A DNA stretch of 12,101 nucleotides from CAYJAD01 sp964372165 (GTDB lineage Bacteria > Desulfobacterota > Desulfovibrionia > Desulfovibrionales > Desulfovibrionaceae). The translations under genes and the position numbers were made by a program. How positions within the stretch are numbered: the stretch's first letter is position 1; the number at the start of each line of letters is the position of its first letter. Of the stretch, positions 1-6,911 are shown piece after piece. The notes under the pieces are model-generated. The model had not been told where the DNA came from. It ran no database searches and saw only the letters and a program-made list of their open reading frames with translations. Location: NCBI GenBank assembly GCA_964372165.1, contig CAYJPT010000068.1, positions 1-12,101 on the forward strand, given 5' to 3'.

Positions 1-57
1 AATGAATTGTGCAGGACTCTTATTGTAATAAATTATTATATTTTAAGATGCCGATTA

Positions 58-122
58 ATACCACTATCTTGGTATCAAATATTATGTGATATAATAATTG
101 TTAGTGCAAAACTTTTCTTGCA
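58..122 (-). other. Weak hairpins downstream of apeH; no clear terminator
   Basis: Two small inverted repeats lie in the 136 bases after the apeH stop. ATACCA (58-63) pairs with TGGTAT (70-75) around a 6-base loop, and TGCAA at 105-109 pairs with TTGCA at 118-122, extendable through a G-U pair. Neither is followed by a run of U on the minus strand, so neither is a convincing intrinsic terminator. Positions 1-136 otherwise hold AT-rich sequence with no gene that I can support, and the transcript may continue past the left edge. Confidence 0.2.
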
Positions 123-136
123 GTAGTATTTGTTTC

Positions 137-1339
137 TTACCAATCTGCTGGTTTGCCTATGGCTGATCTTGGAAAATCATCCCCAAATGTAAAGCGGGCC
201 GGTTGTTCTTCTATCTTTAATTTTTGCTTTACAAATGCCCGTAGCTCCTGACGGGCTTGAGCTTGGTCATAATTAGGTTTTAATATGATAAAGGCTTTTA
301 ATTGTTGTCCTTCTTCTGGACGCATGAGGCGCACAAGGCTTGATTCAACACTAGGGTGCTCGTTTAATACTTTGCTAATATATTCTGGAAATACATTAAC
401 TCCGGCAACTTGTACTGCAAAATCTTTACGCCCCATTGGTAATAGATGTCTAGCATCTTGCCAGTCAATATTATCTTGTAGTGGAAAGTCTTGCGTAAGG
501 CCATCTGGCAATGTGCGACGCACTGTATCTTGAGCATTTGAGTTTTGCGGCTCCAATCTCTCAAATTGTGGTAGTAGGGTAAAATGATTACCCGGAGCAA
601 GCCTGCAGCACATTACACCCATTTCTGATGAACCAAAAAACTCTACCATTTCAAAACCAAGGGAAAGCAGAGTAGCAAAGCATTCAGTGGGAAGTGGCGC
701 TGTACCACATATTAAAAAACTATTATGGCTTTGCACTCGCTCAAGGCGCACCATATTTGTATATAACAATGGCACACCAATGACTAAATCTCTATCTTGA
801 ATTTGATGCACAATGGCTGTGGGAATTGGAGCTTCAAGGCGTATTGGTATATTTAATGACATGGGTAAGAGTAAGCCAAATGTGAATCCATAAAGATGGT
901 GTAAGGGGCTTGTAACCAATGCTCTTTTTCTATTTTTAAGTAATGGCACAATGCCAATAAGTTCTTGGCGTAAATTAACTTCTGGGTGTGTACATGGTTT
1001 TGGTTTGCCGGTGGAGCCAGAGGTAAAAAAAGTAATATTTTGTTGCCCGTTACGCCATATTTTATACATATCTGCCGTAAAATTTGCAAAGCACTCATTT
1101 ATGCTTGGTATGTTTTCATCAAGGTTAAACATAGCCATAAAGGTTTGAACAATACTTTTTAAATCTTCTTGTGAGCAATTGGCATCATTAAAGCTAAGCT
1201 TTGCGAATTCTTCAGATGAAATCCAGCTGTGGGCATGCTCGGTGTATCTTCCTAAATGCATTTGCAAGATGGATTGTAAAATATGTAAAAATGCTTCATG
1301 GTTCATGCAAGCAATTTTGTCTAAAGATTCTATTTTCAT
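137..1339 (-). CDS. apeH: AMP-forming aryl acid:ACP ligase (ApeH-like)
   Basis: A 400-residue member of the acyl-adenylate-forming superfamily. In aryl polyene pathways this enzyme activates the aromatic starter acid with ATP and loads it on an ACP. Visible motifs are the P-loop TSGSTGKPKP (106-115), GTAP (212-215), the adenine/Mg motif FFGSSEMG (234-241), the hinge region GRKDF followed by GVNVFP (303-318), and a C-terminal PRSAIGK with the expected catalytic Lys396. It is shorter than typical CoA ligases (500+ residues), as expected for this compact branch. The start has a good ribosome site: GGAG inside the end of the upstream gene, 7 bases before ATG, with a 3-base gap after the apeC stop. 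It is the last gene of the run. The aryl substrate (4-hydroxybenzoate- or cinnamate-type) cannot be read from the sequence. Family assignment is firm; the role rests on context. Confidence 0.9.
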   Translation of the reverse strand: MKIESLDKIACMNHEAFLHILQSILQMHLGRYTEHAHSWISSEEFAKLSFNDANCSQEDLKSIVQTFMAMFNLDENIPSINECFANFTADMYKIWRNGQQNITFFTSGSTGKPKPCTHPEVNLRQELIGIVPLLKNRKRALVTSPLHHLYGFTFGLLLPMSLNIPIRLEAPIPTAIVHQIQDRDLVIGVPLLYTNMVRLERVQSHNSFLICGTAPLPTECFATLLSLGFEMVEFFGSSEMGVMCCRLAPGNHFTLLPQFERLEPQNSNAQDTVRRTLPDGLTQDFPLQDNIDWQDARHLLPMGRKDFAVQVAGVNVFPEYISKVLNEHPSVESSLVRLMRPEEGQQLKAFIILKPNYDQAQARQELRAFVKQKLKIEEQPARFTFGDDFPRSAIGKPADW

Positions 1340-1342
1340 TAA

Positions 1343-2119
1343 TTATCTCCAAATACGAATAGTTGCGCAATTGCCATTTTCTTGGCATAAAATTGCATGA
1401 TCTTTTTTAGCTTCAATAGCTTGCAAAGTTGCTGCAGCACTTTGTAAAGCAGTGGTATGCGGCTGATTATTTATTAAATTTTCAGGGGAAAATTCATCCC
1501 AATCAATGGATATTTTAGGGTGGTTAGCATCTTCTTTACCCACAAGAAAAAATATTGCCCCTTCAAATAAAGTATTTTTTGGAGAAAACTTATGAAAGCG
1601 TGCATCAGTTTCGTCCATGCAGCCAACAAGTACATATTCTGCACGATTTGCATAAATTAATGTAGCTGCAGCTTGTATTGCTGCGGCAAAGGAAAGAGCA
1701 AATTGTGTTGCAGTATGGCAAGGGCCTTGTAAGCCAAGATATAGGCTAAGTAATCCTGCTCCCATATTATTTACAGCGTGAGAAAATGCAGTTGGTGATG
1801 AAAGCCTTGGCTCTGCATCAAGTATAGAGTCCATAAAATCCATGCTCATGCCCATACCGGCGTAGGCAGTACCAACGACCAAACCTAATGATGTACGTTG
1901 CTCTGCGGGGATATTTGTAAGAGCTTGTGCGCATGCAAGTAGCCCCATTCTAGCATAACGTGGTATGCGTCTTAATGGCGCATTTGGAAAAAGTGCGCTT
2001 AATTTTGCATTATCTTCTTGGGTAAATGCCGGTGCAGGTGGATTATTAACGCTATGATTTTGTGTGACATTATGCACTGCACCTGAACTGAAAATACTAA
2101 GGCTGGGTGAATTACTCAT
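1343..2119 (-). CDS. apeC: Ketosynthase-like chain length factor (ApeC-like)
   Basis: A 258-residue thiolase-fold protein matching only the N-terminal half of a ketosynthase (beta-ketoacyl synthase chain length factor type). The segment GLQGPCHTATQFALSF aligns with LQGPTLTIANACTSG of the neighbouring ketosynthase and puts Ala141 where the nucleophilic Cys should be. The C-terminal half with the two catalytic His is absent, so it cannot be a condensing enzyme alone. Known aryl polyene systems use such a subunit as partner of ApeO, setting chain length. The frame is open to 2161, but ATG at 2119 is preferred because AGGA (2127-2130) lies 7 bases upstream; ATG at 2122 is an alternative. The chosen start overlaps the end of the ketosynthase gene by 8 bases, which suggests translational coupling and 1:1 expression. 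Confidence 0.85.
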   Translation of the reverse strand: MSNSPSLSIFSSGAVHNVTQNHSVNNPPAPAFTQEDNAKLSALFPNAPLRRIPRYARMGLLACAQALTNIPAEQRTSLGLVVGTAYAGMGMSMDFMDSILDAEPRLSSPTAFSHAVNNMGAGLLSLYLGLQGPCHTATQFALSFAAAIQAAATLIYANRAEYVLVGCMDETDARFHKFSPKNTLFEGAIFFLVGKEDANHPKISIDWDEFSPENLINNQPHTTALQSAAATLQAIEAKKDHAILCQENGNCATIRIWR

Positions 2120-3317
2120 CATCAATTCCTTTAAGTACCAGTGCCGCATTGCTGCCCCCAAACCCTAAAGAGGTGGAAAGGGCATAGTTTTTTTGTAATT
2201 TCAGCGGTTCAAGGTTTGGTGTTATTCCTATTTCTTGATCAACTTGCTCAAAATTGCGTGTTTTGGGTAGGATTTTGTTTTGCAAAGCAAGTAAGCATAA
2301 TATTGCCTCCACTGCTCCTGCAGCACCCAAGGTGTGCCCTGTAATGCTTTTAGTTGCCCATACAGGTATGTCGGTCAAATATTGTTTAAAATATTTACCT
2401 TCAACCTTATCATTTTCAGGTGTAGCTGTGCCGTGAGCATTAATAAAGGCTAATTGATCTTTGCCAATATGTGCTTGCTTTAAGGCTGTATTTACAGCTG
2501 CATGTAGCCCACGCGCTTGTGGGTGTGGTGCAGTAAAATGATGCGCATCGGCAAAAGCTCCGTACCCTGCTATAAAACCAAGTGGTTTGACTCCACGAGC
2601 AAGGGCATGTTCTGTTTTTTCTAAAACTAATGCTCCTGCACCTTCACCAAGGTTTAAACCCTTGCGGTTGGCATCAAAAGGACGGCATAATTCGTTGCTA
2701 TAAATCATTAAACGAGCAAAGCCAGTGTGTGGTACAAGACTTAAAGCATCAGCACCACCACAAAGTACCATGCCGCATTGATCTTGCATAAGCATGTCCA
2801 TTGCCATACCAATGGCGTCAGCACCTGATGTGCATGCATTGGCAATGGTTAACGTGGGGCCTTGTAAGTTATACATTGTTGCTATGCCTAATGATATATT
2901 GGAATCAAAATAATCCGCAATGCCTTGAGGTAGGGGAGATGTTTGTAACTTTTCAGCATCTAAGCTTCTACCAGCTGCATAATCTTCTAAAAAGTGTAAG
3001 GCGCTGCCTGCTGTTGTTCCAAGTATAACACCGCAATTTTGCAAGTATTGTTTATTATCAATAACTTTAGCTTGTTCTAAAGCTTGCTTAGCAGCAAATG
3101 CAGCCAAATTTAATGTGTCACGAGCAGAGGATAAGCGGTTGGAATTAAATGCAACTTCTGGCGCGGCAAAAAAAGGATAAGGCATGGCTTGCTTATGCAA
3201 AATATTTTGGTCACTTAAAGTAGATTCATTTTGCAAAAGTTCATGGCATTTTGTACCTGCAGCACACACGCAGCCCATACCGCTTACGCAAATGGGGGGA
3301 TATTTTTGTTTTTGCAT
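2112..3317 (-). CDS. apeO: Beta-ketoacyl-ACP synthase, FabF type (ApeO-like)
   Basis: A 401-residue type II ketosynthase that condenses malonyl-ACP with the growing aryl polyenoyl chain. The full catalytic set is present: Cys162 in NACTSG, His295 in NAHGTATP, Lys323 and His328 in KSITGH, and the C-terminal GFGGSN (385-390). Its length is normal for FabF/KAS II. The gene sits 2 bases after an ACP gene and overlaps the chain-length-factor-like gene by 8 bases. That pairing is why I call it ApeO rather than ApeR, the second ketosynthase of many aryl polyene clusters; sequence motifs alone do not separate them. No clear Shine-Dalgarno sequence precedes the ATG, so translation may depend on coupling to the ACP gene. 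It acts in the cytoplasm. Confidence 0.88.
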   Translation of the reverse strand: MQKQKYPPICVSGMGCVCAAGTKCHELLQNESTLSDQNILHKQAMPYPFFAAPEVAFNSNRLSSARDTLNLAAFAAKQALEQAKVIDNKQYLQNCGVILGTTAGSALHFLEDYAAGRSLDAEKLQTSPLPQGIADYFDSNISLGIATMYNLQGPTLTIANACTSGADAIGMAMDMLMQDQCGMVLCGGADALSLVPHTGFARLMIYSNELCRPFDANRKGLNLGEGAGALVLEKTEHALARGVKPLGFIAGYGAFADAHHFTAPHPQARGLHAAVNTALKQAHIGKDQLAFINAHGTATPENDKVEGKYFKQYLTDIPVWATKSITGHTLGAAGAVEAILCLLALQNKILPKTRNFEQVDQEIGITPNLEPLKLQKNYALSTSLGFGGSNAALVLKGIDDE

Positions 3318-3319
3318 GG

Positions 3320-3592
3320 TTAATTTTTTGTTTTTTGTCTTTCAAGAATGTAATCAGCAAGCACTTCAATAGAAATAAATACTTTGCGAGCTGTGTCGGA
3401 ATCCTCAATAACTACGCCAAATTGCTTTTCAAGCATAACTACTAATTCAACAGCGTCTAATGAGTCAAGCCCAAGTCCGTCATCGCTAAAAAGTATCATG
3501 TCGTCAGAAATGTCACTGGCTGTAATTCCTTCAATATTAAGGGTGCTCACAATGTTTTGTTTCAATAATTCTCTACACTCTTGTACTGTCAT
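3320..3592 (-). CDS. Acyl carrier protein of the aryl polyene pathway (second ACP)
   Basis: A 90-residue ACP. Ser44 in GLGLDSLDAVEL is the phosphopantetheine attachment site. The region FGVVIEDSDTARKVFISIEVLADYI carries a helix II-III loop longer than in housekeeping AcpP, as I recall for ApeE-type carriers, so apeE is a tentative name. The frame is open upstream to 3724, but that extension lies inside the acyltransferase gene. ATG at 3592 is chosen because GGGG (3598-3601) stands 5 bases before it and the protein then has normal ACP length. It overlaps the preceding acyltransferase gene by 20 bases and lies 2 bases before the ketosynthase gene. It probably carries the chain during elongation. 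Confidence 0.88.
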   Translation of the reverse strand: MTVQECRELLKQNIVSTLNIEGITASDISDDMILFSDDGLGLDSLDAVELVVMLEKQFGVVIEDSDTARKVFISIEVLADYILERQKTKN

Positions 3593-4481
3593 ACTGACCC
3601 CACATGTCAAAAAAGTTAAAAAAATGATATGGATACTTTTGTACCATATCTTCCATTGCTGTGGCAAAGCATTGCACAATTTCTTGTAAAGCTTTGGGGT
3701 TGCGGCGTAAATTTTTAGGTACATTTAATACCTGTGTTTTTACACCATACACTTTATCCTTTTTAAGAATGCTAAAACTTAAAATTAGTGGTACTTGGGT
3801 AATAGATGCCAACAAAAAAGCTGTAGCTGGTAATCTAATTGTATCGCCTAAAAATATCGCTTCAACACTTTCTCCAGTGGATTCTGTTGTTCTATCTCCT
3901 GCAATGCAAATGAGCTCTTGATGCTGTAAAGCTGCAATAATATCAAAAGATGCTTTTACGCCATCACGTGAATTTATTATCTTTATAGCATGGCCGTTCT
4001 GCTGTTCTTTGTGCTCAAAATAGTGCTTGTCAGTATCTTGCTCGCTTATCCACTGAACTATGTTAATGGGGCGATTTAACTTTTCGACACTTGCAATGCC
4101 AAGCTGCCATGCGCCTATATGCGCAGTCAAAATAATTGCCCCTTTGTCATCAGGCACACTATTTTGAATGCAGTCTCGCGCTTTAGAGTGTCCAGTCAAT
4201 ATATTTTCGTTCAATATGCCAAATATGCTGCGCTGTAATAAGCCTTCTGCAAAGCAAAGGTATAATTTATAACAATGTTTCCAACGTGCAAAGCCTTGGT
4301 CATTAGGGAAGCGCCGTTTAAGGTATGGATAACAACGCTTACGCACTGAGGGAATCAAACTATAATAAAATACTACTATGCATAATAAGGCTTTTGCTAA
4401 AAATACCAAACGCAAGCGTACCATAAAATAAAATATTTCATGCTGCAAGCGTGAAGCAATGCTTTTTCCTGTGTCATTCAT
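3573..4481 (-). CDS. LpxL/HtrB-like lysophospholipid acyltransferase (ApeJ acyltransferase half)
   Basis: A 302-residue inner-membrane acyltransferase of the LpxL/HtrB (lipid A late acyltransferase-like) superfamily. It has an N-terminal hydrophobic stretch (about 23-43), an LTAHIGAWQ motif with the candidate catalytic His121, GDR (195-197) and a C-terminal PYHFFNFFDMW (284-294) of the kind found near the end of these enzymes. The usual HX4(D/E) acid is replaced by Gln126, which is unusual. In enterobacterial aryl polyene clusters this domain is fused behind a family-2 glycosyltransferase in ApeJ; here it is a separate gene 9 bases downstream of the glycosyltransferase. The likely role is attaching the polyene or a fatty acyl chain to the lipid anchor. 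No strong ribosome site is seen, so coupling is likely. Family is clear; substrate is inference. Confidence 0.8.
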   Translation of the reverse strand: MNDTGKSIASRLQHEIFYFMVRLRLVFLAKALLCIVVFYYSLIPSVRKRCYPYLKRRFPNDQGFARWKHCYKLYLCFAEGLLQRSIFGILNENILTGHSKARDCIQNSVPDDKGAIILTAHIGAWQLGIASVEKLNRPINIVQWISEQDTDKHYFEHKEQQNGHAIKIINSRDGVKASFDIIAALQHQELICIAGDRTTESTGESVEAIFLGDTIRLPATAFLLASITQVPLILSFSILKKDKVYGVKTQVLNVPKNLRRNPKALQEIVQCFATAMEDMVQKYPYHFFNFFDMWGQYDSTRV

Positions 4482-4490
4482 GATAAATAT

Positions 4491-5648
4491 TTATATTTTT
4501 TTTGTTAAATAATGTGATAAAGACCAAACAGTTATTGCCATTAATATGCCCACAATAGGCGCAAGGACCAATGCCCCTAAAATCCAATCTAAAATACGTT
4601 GCCATATTTCATGCCCAAGTGTATTAATTGAAAATTCCGTAAGCCATTGTCCATTACGTATTCTATATCCTACAAGCACACATAGTCCTGGCAAGAATGG
4701 CGGCCAACTAATAGGAATTATAGCAAGAGCACACAAACGGTCAAGATGCCATTTTTGTATGCAAAAAAGTAAGAGTATGCTTTGCAATCCCAATATGGGT
4801 AAGGTGCAAATAGCTAAGGATATAGCAGCAGAAATACTTAAATTGAGAGGGCTTGAATGCTTGAGTAAGCGTGCTAGGGATTGTAAGGGCGAAAGCAATG
4901 ATATATTGCCTTCAAGATCTAAAGAATGATGTTTAAATGGTATTGGTATGAGAGCTCGCACCGTTAAGCGCATGTTTAGCATGCTGATACGATAATTATC
5001 GGCAAGTGCTTTAAAGTGTGAGATGCGCTCTTGCCCGTATTGATAGAGCACACGTATAGGAACGCCCAAAATAGAAAACCCTGCCCATGCAGCTTGTACT
5101 AATACTTCAATTTCAAAAGAATAGCGATTTTCTTTTAATGGTAGGCAAAGCAAGGCTTGTAGTGGGTAGACTCTAAAACCACTTTGCATGTCACTAACTC
5201 TAACACCAGTTTGCACAAACATCCAAAATTCAGAAAATGCACGTCCAAATCGTGAGGATTTTGGTATGTTAGCCGTATTAAAATCACGTGCTCCCACTAA
5301 AAAGCTATGTGGGTTTTGTTCAATTTTTTGCAAAAAAAATGGTATGTCTTCAGGATAATGCTGATTGTCTGCATCAAGAGTTAACATATGGGTAAAACCA
5401 GCTTCATGCAGGGTTTTAGCCCCAAGGCGCAGAGCATGGCCCTTGCCCATATTTTGCTTAAGGCTTATGCATTGTACGTCAAGGTCTTTGATATTATCCA
5501 AGCCTGCGTCGGTTGAGCCATCATCAATAACCCATATGTGAGTAAAGATGTGCGTACGCTGAGCTATAGCTCTTTCTACCACTTGACGTATAGTATGCCC
5601 GTGATTGTATAGTGGTATAACAAGCCCAACACGTATGCCATTTTGCAT
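4491..5648 (-). CDS. Family-2 glycosyltransferase with DUF2062-like membrane tail (ApeJ glycosyltransferase half)
   Basis: A 385-residue protein with an N-terminal GT-A domain: VGLVIPLYNHG (7-17), the nucleotide-binding IDDGSTD (41-47), the metal-binding D92-A-D94 in LTLDADNQHYPED, and DMQSGFRVYP (153-162), resembling dolichol-phosphate mannosyltransferase-like enzymes. From about 268 there are hydrophobic segments (about 268-297, 305-327, 354-376) in a DUF2062-like tail with PFLPGL and GYRIRNGQWL, so the protein is anchored in the inner membrane. ATG at 5648 is preferred over 5678 because it gives a TAATG junction with the apeK stop and starts right before the conserved first strand; AAGG lies 9 bases upstream. 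It likely adds a sugar to the aryl polyene or its anchor. The sugar donor is unknown. Confidence 0.83.
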   Translation of the reverse strand: MQNGIRVGLVIPLYNHGHTIRQVVERAIAQRTHIFTHIWVIDDGSTDAGLDNIKDLDVQCISLKQNMGKGHALRLGAKTLHEAGFTHMLTLDADNQHYPEDIPFFLQKIEQNPHSFLVGARDFNTANIPKSSRFGRAFSEFWMFVQTGVRVSDMQSGFRVYPLQALLCLPLKENRYSFEIEVLVQAAWAGFSILGVPIRVLYQYGQERISHFKALADNYRISMLNMRLTVRALIPIPFKHHSLDLEGNISLLSPLQSLARLLKHSSPLNLSISAAISLAICTLPILGLQSILLLFCIQKWHLDRLCALAIIPISWPPFLPGLCVLVGYRIRNGQWLTEFSINTLGHEIWQRILDWILGALVLAPIVGILMAITVWSLSHYLTKKI

Positions 5649-6097
5649 TATAATAAACCTTGCGCCCAGCGTTGACAAAAATTTTTATAAAATTCAGGTT
5701 GTTCTAGTAAGAGATTTTCTTCAAGGTCTAACATTAATTGTATAGTATGCCCTTTGGTATAGCACTTTTCATCTTGGTCTAAAATACGATATTCAAATTC
5801 TAACAGTGCAGCTTCATTCCATAATAATGATGTTTCTATTATGTATGTATCAGAAAAGCGTAACGGAGCCATAAAGTCTAAATTAAAGCTTTTTAATGGT
5901 ATAGCCACGTTATTATCATAAAAATCAAAGTATGTTATACCGTAGCGATTACCAAAATCTTCACGACCATCTTCAAGCCATGAGGCATAGTGACCATGCC
6001 ACATGAAGCGGATTTGATCTACTTCTCCAAATCGAACACGCCTTGTGCAGCGTTGTACTAAAGGCTTATGCGCACGTTGTTGCGGGCGTCTTCTCAT
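5648..6097 (-). CDS. apeK: 4-hydroxybenzoyl-CoA-type hotdog thioesterase (ApeK-like)
   Basis: A 149-residue single hotdog-fold protein of the 4HBT/YbgC thioesterase group. VRFGEVDQIRFMWHGHYASWLEDGRE (21-46) contains Asp27, the position of the catalytic acid in this family, followed by the long central-helix sequence. The pathway role is probably hydrolytic release or editing of chains on the ACP, as proposed for ApeK. Its ATG overlaps the apeI stop as ATGA (6094-6097), and GGAG precedes it by 7 bases. The basic first 20 residues (several Arg and Lys) are not part of the fold. Cytoplasmic. Confidence 0.85.
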   Translation of the reverse strand: MRRRPQQRAHKPLVQRCTRRVRFGEVDQIRFMWHGHYASWLEDGREDFGNRYGITYFDFYDNNVAIPLKSFNLDFMAPLRFSDTYIIETSLLWNEAALLEFEYRILDQDEKCYTKGHTIQLMLDLEENLLLEQPEFYKNFCQRWAQGLL

Positions 6098-6465
6098 ATA
6101 TTTACTCCTTGCCAGCTAAATTTTGCCGATAAAACATCATTAGCCTTAATGCTACAATGCCAGCTGTCATTTTGCTTTTTAGTTATTATGCAGTCAATAT
6201 GACTTTCAGAGCCAATGGGCGCAGTAAATTTTGCCTGCAATATTTCTTTAATTTGTATATCTTGACCTGTTATTTCGTTTACGGCAACTTGAGCCATAAG
6301 AACTTGCACCACAGCCGGTAATACAGGTTTATTTGGAAAATGCCCTTGAAAACCAATAAAATTTGCTGGCAGATAAAAATGCTTACACCAGCTGTCTTGA
6401 GCTTCAAGTTTTTGTATGGGTTTGGCACAATTTTGCAAGGATTGGCGTAAGGTTTTATTATTCAT
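6094..6465 (-). CDS. apeI: Hotdog 3-hydroxyacyl-ACP dehydratase subunit (ApeI-like)
   Basis: A 123-residue FabA/FabZ-like hotdog protein. GHFPNKPVLPAVVQVLMAQ (41-59) contains His42, the FabZ catalytic His position. The acidic residue expected in the central helix (E in FabZ EAMAQ) is missing; V55 occupies the position, with Q54 beside it. The other hotdog protein of the cluster, encoded at 9903-10334, has the complementary acid, so the two probably form a composite dehydratase that turns each 3-hydroxyacyl-ACP into the conjugated enoyl form. AAAGGA lies 6 bases before the ATG, and the gene follows apeN after 2 bases. It is not a complete FabZ substitute by motif. Confidence 0.85.
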   Translation of the reverse strand: MNNKTLRQSLQNCAKPIQKLEAQDSWCKHFYLPANFIGFQGHFPNKPVLPAVVQVLMAQVAVNEITGQDIQIKEILQAKFTAPIGSESHIDCIITKKQNDSWHCSIKANDVLSAKFSWQGVNI

Positions 6466-6467
6466 GC

Positions 6468-6911
6468 TTAATCCTTTATGCTTAACTTGCTATTTTCTTT
6501 AGTGTTATAAAATATACTTTGGTCATGCTTTGCAATGTCCTTTTCCCAATATAATGGCAAGGGATTTTGTTTTGAAATTTTATGTGCAATAATTTGTGCT
6601 ATGTTTAAGGCAATTTTATGCATTTTAGAACTATTGATACTTGGATCTATATTACATGATAATGTACTATTTTTATAGGTACATTGAGCAAAACGCTTAC
6701 CTTGTAAAAAAATCAAACCAAGTTGTGCTCCCTCACCTGCATCTTGGTTTTGTTCAAAACCTGCTAGTAGAGGTAAAGTCATTTCGGCATCATGGTACCA
6801 TAATGTATAGCTTTGGGAGTTAACTTGTGCCGGTAGACTTACAGTATATGATTGATTTGCGCAAGATAGCAACAAAAAGCAAAGTGCTATCATTAATGTA
6901 CTGCTTTTCAT
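6468..6911 (-). CDS. apeN: DUF3261-type lipoprotein (ApeN-like)
   Basis: A 147-residue exported lipoprotein. A short signal peptide ends in the lipobox LLSC with Cys17 as lipidation site. The mature part contains LPAQ, AGFEQNQDAGE and GLIFLQGKRFAQCTY, in line with the small DUF3261 lipoproteins found next to the exporter in aryl polyene clusters. The family has no established biochemical activity that I know of. The ATG overlaps the stop of the MMPL exporter as ATGA (6908-6911), with AAGGA 6 bases upstream, so it is co-translated with the exporter. A role as envelope partner of the exporter is inference. Residue +2 after Cys is Ala-Asn, not Asp, so outer-membrane sorting is expected if the host uses the E. 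coli Lol rule. Confidence 0.75.
   Translation of the reverse strand: MKSSTLMIALCFLLLSCANQSYTVSLPAQVNSQSYTLWYHDAEMTLPLLAGFEQNQDAGEGAQLGLIFLQGKRFAQCTYKNSTLSCNIDPSINSSKMHKIALNIAQIIAHKISKQNPLPLYWEKDIAKHDQSIFYNTKENSKLSIKD

Noticed and set aside
105..122. Hairpin after apeH as intrinsic terminator
   Set aside because: Short stem with a wobble pair and no U-run after it on the minus strand; kept only as a weak structure.
3384..3689. Plus-strand open frame of 101 codons
   Set aside because: Antisense to the second ACP and the acyltransferase end; Ser/Thr-rich composition typical of a shadow frame.
3593..3724. N-terminal extension of the second ACP from ATG at 3724
   Set aside because: It would overlap the acyltransferase gene by 152 bases and adds a non-ACP sequence; GGGG precedes ATG 3592.
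4546..4929. Plus-strand open frame of 127 codons
   Set aside because: It lies antisense inside the glycosyltransferase gene, has no recognisable domain, and the minus-strand product has clear family motifs there.
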